A program made the position numbers and the translations under genes. The notes below the pieces were generated by a model that saw only the letters and a program-made list of their open reading frames with translations, was not told the origin of the DNA and searched no databases. This document shows, piece by piece, positions 30,441-34,733 of a DNA stretch of 34,733 nucleotides; position 1 is the stretch's first letter; each line of letters begins with the position of its first letter. This DNA comes from a virus, in IMG/VR virus record IMGVR_UViG_3300042564_000465, positions 1 through 34,733 of that record; one strand, written 5' to 3'.

Positions 30441-31098
30441 CATTCCGATCATAGAAGCCTTTAAGGGGGACAAATTGAACCTAATAAGTCCAATAACCCT
30501 AAGAGAGAACTTAGCGTATATATTCACATTGATCGGATTAACGCGACTTCCTGATGTGGTCGAATTAGAAGTGATCGAGGATTTTATACGAACTACTTAT
30601 CCTTTTTTCACTATTCAGGAAATGAGAATAGCTTTTAAGATGGCGGTTCAAGGTAAGTTTGATTGCAATATTGAACACTACGAAAAGTTTTCGCCTAAAT
30701 ATATTTCGGGAATAATGAATGCCTACAAAGCAAAAGCTAACCAAGTGAGAAAGAATATACCCCCGCCGCCCGATCCCCCTGCTAAACAATTAACAGATGA
30801 GGAAATAGTAGAGTTCACTAAAAATGATTGGATCAATGGAAAGCGTGAGGATTTTAATAAGCTATTTAATGCTGATAAAGTTTTTAAGATCCTATTAAAA
30901 CAGGGAAAGCTAACCTTTACACAGGATCAGATCTTAGAAACGATCAAGGTAGTAAGGGAAGACAACCTTTACAGGATTAATAGAATGCATCCTTTAGACG
31001 CAAAAAAGTTTAGCAAAGATATCAGAAGCGAGGATTTTATTGAATTACAATGTAAAAAATTAGCATTAGTTAAATATTTTGAAAATTTACCAAGTTAA
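30355..31098 (+). CDS. Helicase-loader-like replication protein (247 aa)
   Basis: The 247-residue protein has LRENLAYIFTLIGLTRLPDV near 50-69 and RTTYPFFTIQEMRIAFKMAV near 79-98. GKFDCNIEHYEKFSPKYISG lies near 101-120 and is followed by IMNAYKAKANQ. This pattern is common to replication proteins of Bacteroidota phages next to initiators. A proline-rich linker (PPPPDPPAK) separates a C-terminal helical part. No Walker motif is visible, so it is not an ATP-dependent DnaC. The long overlap with the upstream gene is unusual; another start could exist further in. Confidence 0.7.
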   Translation: MEIQKILTQPLQVGNEWKTLPIGLIEQDDIPIIEAFKGDKLNLISPITLRENLAYIFTLIGLTRLPDVVELEVIEDFIRTTYPFFTIQEMRIAFKMAVQGKFDCNIEHYEKFSPKYISGIMNAYKAKANQVRKNIPPPPDPPAKQLTDEEIVEFTKNDWINGKREDFNKLFNADKVFKILLKQGKLTFTQDQILETIKVVREDNLYRINRMHPLDAKKFSKDIRSEDFIELQCKKLALVKYFENLPS

Positions 31099-31294
31099 AT
31101 ACACGCACTACGGAACTATAAAGTATTGTTATACAAGTAACTTTACAGACTTTTATGGTTGTTATACTGAAGTCGAACCGCAAATAAATAGGATGAAATT
31201 TAAAAAAGAATTTTACGAAAAAATATGGATATATCAGCAAACGATCTTACAAAATGGGCAAAGCAACAACTTGAATACGCGGGATTCAGATTAA
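31079..31294 (+). CDS. Small hypothetical protein (71 aa)
   Basis: A 71-codon frame with a TTG start overlaps its neighbours by 20 and 70 nt. The product (KIYQVKYTHYGTIKYCYTSN then EVEPQINRMKFKKEFYEKIW) looks like a beta-hairpin plus helix. The non-ATG start and large overlap keep confidence low. Confidence 0.4.
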   Translation: MKIYQVKYTHYGTIKYCYTSNFTDFYGCYTEVEPQINRMKFKKEFYEKIWIYQQTILQNGQSNNLNTRDSD

Positions 31295-31539
31295 ACAGAG
31301 TGAATAATATACCTTGGGGTAAGCGTAAGGGAACGATACAAAAAGGTTGGGCGGATCTACAAGGATATACAGATAAAGGTGTTTATGTAGCTATTGAGGT
31401 TAAAAAGATAGGGGACAAATTAAGCCTCGAACAGAGGGATCGTTTAAAAGATATTTACGAATGTGGTGGAATTGTTTATATTTGTACCGAAATGGATAAT
31501 AAACCCACATTAGTTGAATGGTCAAAAATGAAATTATAA
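31225..31539 (+). CDS. VRR-NUC domain endonuclease (104 aa)
   Basis: The 104-residue protein is a minimal VRR-NUC nuclease of the PD-(D/E)XK superfamily. GWADLQGY with Asp44, VAIEVKKIGD with Glu58 and Lys60, and LSLEQRDRL with Gln70 give the full active site. Such phage enzymes are thought to act on branched recombination intermediates. It starts 126 nt after the helicase-loader gene. Its 3' end overlaps the sigma-like gene by 22 nt. Confidence 0.88.
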   Translation: MDISANDLTKWAKQQLEYAGFRLNRVNNIPWGKRKGTIQKGWADLQGYTDKGVYVAIEVKKIGDKLSLEQRDRLKDIYECGGIVYICTEMDNKPTLVEWSKMKL

Positions 31540-32012
31540 CGCAATTTTGGACTTCAAAAGAAGTGAATGATGCTTTTGAAAAGATGCAACCCGAAGAATT
31601 ACGTTATGATTTAAAAGCAGAAGTTTTTTTAGTTCTTTGTGAAATGGATGAAATGAAATTGATCGGGATGTTTGAAAGGAACGAATTAAAATTTTATATA
31701 GTACGAATAATGTTGAATATGATTAAGAGTGATCGGAGTACATTCTATAAAAATTATAGAAATCATATTGAGTTCGTAAATATTGACAAAGATTTTGATG
31801 TGATCAATTACGATAAATTAGATTTAGTCGATAAACTTGAAAAGAACTTAGAAGGATTACATTGGTATAACAAAGAGATTTTAAAATTATACGCAATTGA
31901 CTTTAAAAAGAACGCAAAAGAATTAAGCAGAAAGACAGGCATTCCATATATGTCTTTAGTTAGGACGATAAATAAAACCAAAAAACAAATGAAAACAAAT
32001 ATTAGAAAATGA
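31518..32012 (+). CDS. Sigma factor-like or HTH regulator (164 aa)
   Basis: The 164-residue protein has an N-terminal helical region and a C-terminal helix-turn-helix (ILKLYAIDFKKNAKELSRKT then GIPYMSLVRTINKTKKQMK) resembling sigma-70 region 4 and phage sigma-like regulators. It lacks an evident region 2, so it may bind promoter -33 elements or act as a co-activator. It sits at the end of the replication genes, a common place for a late-gene activator. Overlaps its neighbour by 4 nt. Confidence 0.65.
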   Translation: MVKNEIITQFWTSKEVNDAFEKMQPEELRYDLKAEVFLVLCEMDEMKLIGMFERNELKFYIVRIMLNMIKSDRSTFYKNYRNHIEFVNIDKDFDVINYDKLDLVDKLEKNLEGLHWYNKEILKLYAIDFKKNAKELSRKTGIPYMSLVRTINKTKKQMKTNIRK

Positions 32013-32251
32013 TTTTATCAATTTTAACCGCTATTTGTGCATCACTATTTTTTACTGAAATTCATAACCTACACTATAAATGGGGAATCAATTTCAAGCC
32101 CTTTAATTGCGGAAGTTGTTTGGCTGCGTGGCTTGCACCAATACACTATTTCCTACCTGAATTAATACAACATATTACTTCTGTTATGTTTATATCAGGG
32201 TTCTTAGCGCCAATAATAACTAAACTAATGTGGAACTACTTATGGAAATAA
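32009..32251 (+). CDS. Small membrane protein (80 aa)
   Basis: The 80-residue protein has an N-terminal helix (ILSILTAICASLFFTEI), a FKPFNCGSCLAAWLAPIHYF segment with two Cys, and a third hydrophobic helix (VMFISGFLAPIITKLMW). I recall PFNCxxCLxxW membrane proteins in Bacteroidota phages. Three helices are predicted. It overlaps its downstream neighbour by 22 nt. Function unknown. Confidence 0.65.
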   Translation: MILSILTAICASLFFTEIHNLHYKWGINFKPFNCGSCLAAWLAPIHYFLPELIQHITSVMFISGFLAPIITKLMWNYLWK

Positions 32252-32580
32252 TACAAGAACATAGAGATTTTTTGAACGCTAATATAGGGAACTATGAAAG
32301 CGCAAAGAATGGTTATATAAGAAACCTCGATCTAAACGAATTAAAAATGTATGAGCATATTTATAGATTATATTTAGATCCAAATTTTTTACTTTCAGTA
32401 TGGTGCGGCGCTTGTAAGTACGAAATGATTATGCGTTTGTACAAATGGTACGAGCAACAACCAAAAAGTTTACCAACAGAAAACATTGAAGAAGGTAATT
32501 ATTTTTATGAAACACCTGTTGAAATAGTTTTAAACCAACAACCAAAGAAACGCGGACGTAAACCAAAAGCAAATGGCTAA
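32230..32580 (+). CDS. Hypothetical protein with C-terminal AT-hook-like motif (116 aa)
   Basis: The 116-residue protein has LNELKMYEHIYRLYLDPNFL and WCGACKYEMIMRLYKWYEQQ in its helical core, and ends KKRGRKPKANG, an AT-hook-like minor-groove binding motif. An ATG at 32242 (MEIIQEH) is an alternative start. I recall similar Cys-containing helical proteins from Bacteroidota phages. The RGRKPK motif suggests DNA binding, but it may only be a charged tail. It overlaps the acyltransferase gene by 8 nt. Confidence 0.6.
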   Translation: MELLMEIIQEHRDFLNANIGNYESAKNGYIRNLDLNELKMYEHIYRLYLDPNFLLSVWCGACKYEMIMRLYKWYEQQPKSLPTENIEEGNYFYETPVEIVLNQQPKKRGRKPKANG

Positions 32581-33076
32581 TTTTATACACCCAACCGCCA
32601 TAATTGGCAAAAATGTAGTATTAGGCGACAATAATTATATTGGCGCTTATTGTATTATAGGAGATCCCGCCGAGCATAAAAAATATTGGAATAAAGAAAT
32701 TGGCAAAGTATATATTGGAGATAATAATATTATTACGGGATTAGTTACTATTGATGCAGGAACAGAAGAAGTAACATTTATAGGGAATAATTGTTTTATA
32801 ATGAAACACGCACATATCGGACACGATTGTTTGATTCAGGATAATGTAACAATAAGTTGCGGCTCTAAAATTGGCGGGCATTCAATGATAAAAGCATATT
32901 CAAATATAGGATTGAACGCGGTGCTTCATCAATTCACTATAATAGAACGCGGTTGTATGATCGGCGCGAGTGCTTTCATTAAAGGCGCAACAGAAGAATT
33001 TAGTAAATACGCGGGCGTGCCTGCAAGAAAAATAGGAACAAATGAACATAGCCGTAATCTTATTAACCCTAAATAG
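32573..33076 (+). CDS. LpxA-like acyltransferase (hexapeptide repeat, 167 aa)
   Basis: The 167-residue protein is a left-handed beta helix of hexapeptide repeats (IHPTAIIGKNVVLGDNNYIG; IGNNCFIMKHAHIGHDCLI; VTISCGSKIGGHSMI). The KHAHIGHDC segment resembles the catalytic His region of LpxA-type UDP-GlcNAc acyltransferases. The usual C-terminal helical domain is mostly missing (ends GTNEHSRNLINPK). It could acylate or acetylate a sugar nucleotide or a surface glycan. It overlaps the glycosyltransferase gene by 35 nt and starts a three-gene glycan cassette. Confidence 0.85.
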   Translation: MANFIHPTAIIGKNVVLGDNNYIGAYCIIGDPAEHKKYWNKEIGKVYIGDNNIITGLVTIDAGTEEVTFIGNNCFIMKHAHIGHDCLIQDNVTISCGSKIGGHSMIKAYSNIGLNAVLHQFTIIERGCMIGASAFIKGATEEFSKYAGVPARKIGTNEHSRNLINPK

Positions 33077-33719
33077 AAATGATTTAACAAAGCGTGTTAT
33101 TGATCAGAATTTTTTTAATTCAGGATATAATGCTGATTGTTATTTAATTGATAATGGTAGCGACATAGTACCTTATACTTTATATAATTGGGAAGGGTGC
33201 AACGCATCATTTGGTAAAAGAGGAATAGCGGCTGGCGTAAACGTTGGATTAAAAATGACAAAAGGATACGATGGCGTTTGCATATTAGCAAACGATATAT
33301 TATTACCAACCAATTGGCTGCAAAATTGGGTTATGTTTTCGCAACGTGTGTCAAAAACGGGCATTATTGGCATACATTGCGTTGAGGAATTACCGCCATT
33401 ACAGGATGGGGTACACAAAACACATACACCTTTTGGAAATAATTTTTTAACGAGGGAACTAATTGACACAATAGGAGGCTATAATACAGAATATGATCCA
33501 TATGGTATGCAGGATCAGGATTATGCAGAAAGGGCTATACTTGCAGGGTTTACCAATTACTATATTCCCGATCTAAGGAGTGAGCATATAGGACACGATG
33601 TTGGGAACGGCACAGAATACAGAGCAATGAAAGACGAAAGCCTACAAAGGGCGCAATCGGTTTGGGAAAAATACCAACCAATATACCATACAGAAAAAAA
33701 ACTTAGATGCGAATTTTAG
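33042..33719 (+). CDS. GT-A fold glycosyltransferase, GT2-like (225 aa)
   Basis: The 225-residue protein starts NIAVILLTLNRNDLTKRVID, the usual GT2 first strand. It has CYLIDNGSD near 33-41, GIAAGVNVGL near 62-71 and VCILANDI near 79-86 in the place of the DxD region. MQDQDYAERAILAGF follows at about 156-170, the acceptor-site motif. It transfers a sugar from a nucleotide donor to an unknown acceptor. Coupled to the acyltransferase upstream (35-nt overlap) and the GT-B gene downstream (13-nt overlap). Confidence 0.85.
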   Translation: MNIAVILLTLNRNDLTKRVIDQNFFNSGYNADCYLIDNGSDIVPYTLYNWEGCNASFGKRGIAAGVNVGLKMTKGYDGVCILANDILLPTNWLQNWVMFSQRVSKTGIIGIHCVEELPPLQDGVHKTHTPFGNNFLTRELIDTIGGYNTEYDPYGMQDQDYAERAILAGFTNYYIPDLRSEHIGHDVGNGTEYRAMKDESLQRAQSVWEKYQPIYHTEKKLRCEF

Positions 33720-34714
33720 CAATTACGAGCAAGACAAGCGGCGTAGCTTATCATAGGATCATTATGCCAATAGTCAATATGCAGAAAGATTATTGCTTAA
33801 TGACTGACACTATCAGCGAAGAAACGTTTGAGAATAACTATGATATTGTGATCCTGAATAGGATGCTTGCAAACATAACGCCCGATCAGATGGTAGAATG
33901 GCGCAAAAAATACGGCTTTAAATTAATCGTAGACAATGATGACTATTGGAATTTAGACGCTTCGCATATACTTTACGAACGATATGTTCTAAATAATGTA
34001 AGTCAGCAAATTATAGATTGGATTAGTATTGCCGACCTTTGTACTTGTACGCACGAAAGGTTAGCAGAGGAAATATATAAGCACAATATAAATGTAGAAA
34101 TATTACCTAATGCAATACCATACGGAGAAGAACAATTTGTTTTAGAAAAAAAGCCTTCGGATCTTGTTAGGCTATTTTGGTCAGGATCAGGAACGCACGG
34201 CAAAGACTTAGATATATTACGCAACCCAATGAAGCGAATCAATTTCCCCGTTCGCACAATCATAGCAGGATATAACGAAACAGAGAAACCTATTTGGGAT
34301 GGAATGATAGCAGCTTTCACTAATGGTTTAAAATTAAACCCTACAATTTACAACTATAATCAGGTTACGGAATATATGGCGGCTTATTGTGATTCTGATA
34401 TTAGCCTAATTCCTTTGGTGGATTCTAAGTTTAATTCTATGAAGTCCAATCTAAAAGTATTAGAAACGGCATCAAAAAAGAACCCTGCAATTGTCAGCAA
34501 CGTTCACCCGTATAAAGATTTATATCCTGCTTGCCACGTCAATAGCCAAAAAGATTGGTATTATTGGATCAAGATGTTAGTTAATGACAAAGAAGCACGC
34601 GAGCATTATGGTAACGAGCTTTACGATTATTGCAATAAGAACTTTAATTTGCACCAAGTAAATAAGCAAAGATTTGCTATTTATAGTAAATTGATAGACA
34701 ATGCCCGTAATTAA
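33707..34714 (+). CDS. GT-B fold glycosyltransferase (335 aa)
   Basis: The 335-residue protein has the two-domain GT-B pattern. The N-terminus is RILAITSKTSGVAYHRIIMP, then LIVDNDDYWNLDASH near 74-88. The C-terminal domain has LFWSGSGTHGKDLDIL near 161-176 and FNSMKSNLKVLETASKKNPA near 243-262, the donor-binding E-x7-E-like region of GT4 enzymes. It ends within the 127-bp overlap, so on the circle it leads straight into the gene at 95. The substrate is unknown; phage virion glycans, host surface polysaccharide or modified DNA bases are the options. Confidence 0.85.
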   Translation: MRILAITSKTSGVAYHRIIMPIVNMQKDYCLMTDTISEETFENNYDIVILNRMLANITPDQMVEWRKKYGFKLIVDNDDYWNLDASHILYERYVLNNVSQQIIDWISIADLCTCTHERLAEEIYKHNINVEILPNAIPYGEEQFVLEKKPSDLVRLFWSGSGTHGKDLDILRNPMKRINFPVRTIIAGYNETEKPIWDGMIAAFTNGLKLNPTIYNYNQVTEYMAAYCDSDISLIPLVDSKFNSMKSNLKVLETASKKNPAIVSNVHPYKDLYPACHVNSQKDWYYWIKMLVNDKEAREHYGNELYDYCNKNFNLHQVNKQRFAIYSKLIDNARN

Positions 34715-34733
34715 ATGCAGTAATGGCAAATAC
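34607..34733. repeat. Terminal direct repeat, right copy (127 bp)
   Basis: This is the second copy of bases 1-127. Joining the ends here gives a circle of 34,606 bp in which the glycosyltransferase gene ending at 34714 runs, with a 14-nt overlap, into the gene starting at 34701 (equal to 95). Confidence 0.97.
34701..34733 (+). CDS. 5' fragment of gene at 95 (duplicate from circular overlap)
   Basis: The first 11 codons of the gene at 95-517 reappear here and are cut by the contig end. This is the same gene seen through the circular junction, not a second copy. Confidence 0.95.
   Translation, partial: MPVIKCSNGKY

Noticed and set aside
1-34733. CRISPR array, tRNA genes, integrase, reverse transcriptase or transposase
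   Set aside because: I looked for regularly spaced repeats, T-loop sequences and the motifs of these enzymes on both strands and saw none.

Overview
The window is an almost certainly complete, circularly assembled genome of a tailed siphovirus-like phage infecting a Bacteroidota host, probably an environmental flavobacterium or relative. The first and last 127 bases are identical, so the unique circle is 34,606 bp. Host evidence is the low GC content, Bacteroidota-type promoter sequences (TATATTTG, fitting the TAnnTTTG -7 element) and structural proteins of the kind found in Bacteroidota phages. All supported genes lie on the + strand, mostly with 1-20 nt overlaps. No integrase, excisionase, repressor, tRNA, CRISPR array or transposon is visible, so nothing supports a lysogenic lifestyle. 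No gene-free stretch exceeds 300 nt; the longest is 6062-6237.

Layout around the circle. (1) 95-4535: a small conserved phage protein, an HNH protein, a 40-residue basic peptide, then a tightly coupled accessory block of ParB-like protein, cupin-like protein, IbrA-like PAPS-reductase-family protein, Cas4/MGME1-like nuclease and IbrB-like ParB protein. (2) 4551-6061: small and large terminase. (3) 6062-8587: a repeat-rich regulatory region with a promoter, several small genes and a tail-chaperone-like gene with a possible -1 frameshift. (4) 8674-15038: tail genes ending in the tape measure. (5) 15073-21241: prohead protease, scaffold, major capsid protein, tail-tube-like protein, portal fused to a MuF-like C-terminus, connector and tail terminator. 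(6) 21241-26325: tail fibre with an S74 chaperone, then a lysis region with holin-like membrane proteins, spanin-like overlapping genes and an M15 endolysin. (7) 26326-32012: nucleotide and replication genes (DEDD exonuclease, MazG-like protein, ERF annealing protein, SSB-like protein, DnaA domain IV-like protein, replication initiator and helicase-loader-like proteins, VRR-NUC nuclease, sigma-like regulator). (8) 32009-34714: a membrane protein, an AT-hook-tailed protein, an LpxA-like acyltransferase and two glycosyltransferases.

Two regions share a promoter of about 36 bp (6181-6216 and 27758-27793). The second sits just after a strong terminator and probably starts replication-gene transcription. 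The first sits after an array of roughly 20-bp repeats and probably drives the small genes and the morphogenesis genes. Further terminator-like hairpins inside the structural operon may tune expression.

The most unusual items are the ParB/cupin/IbrA/nuclease/IbrB block; a 90-nt intergenic element with two hairpins whose 7-nt loops are exact reverse complements; iteron-like repeats inside the replication initiator gene; and the acyl/glycosyltransferase cassette.
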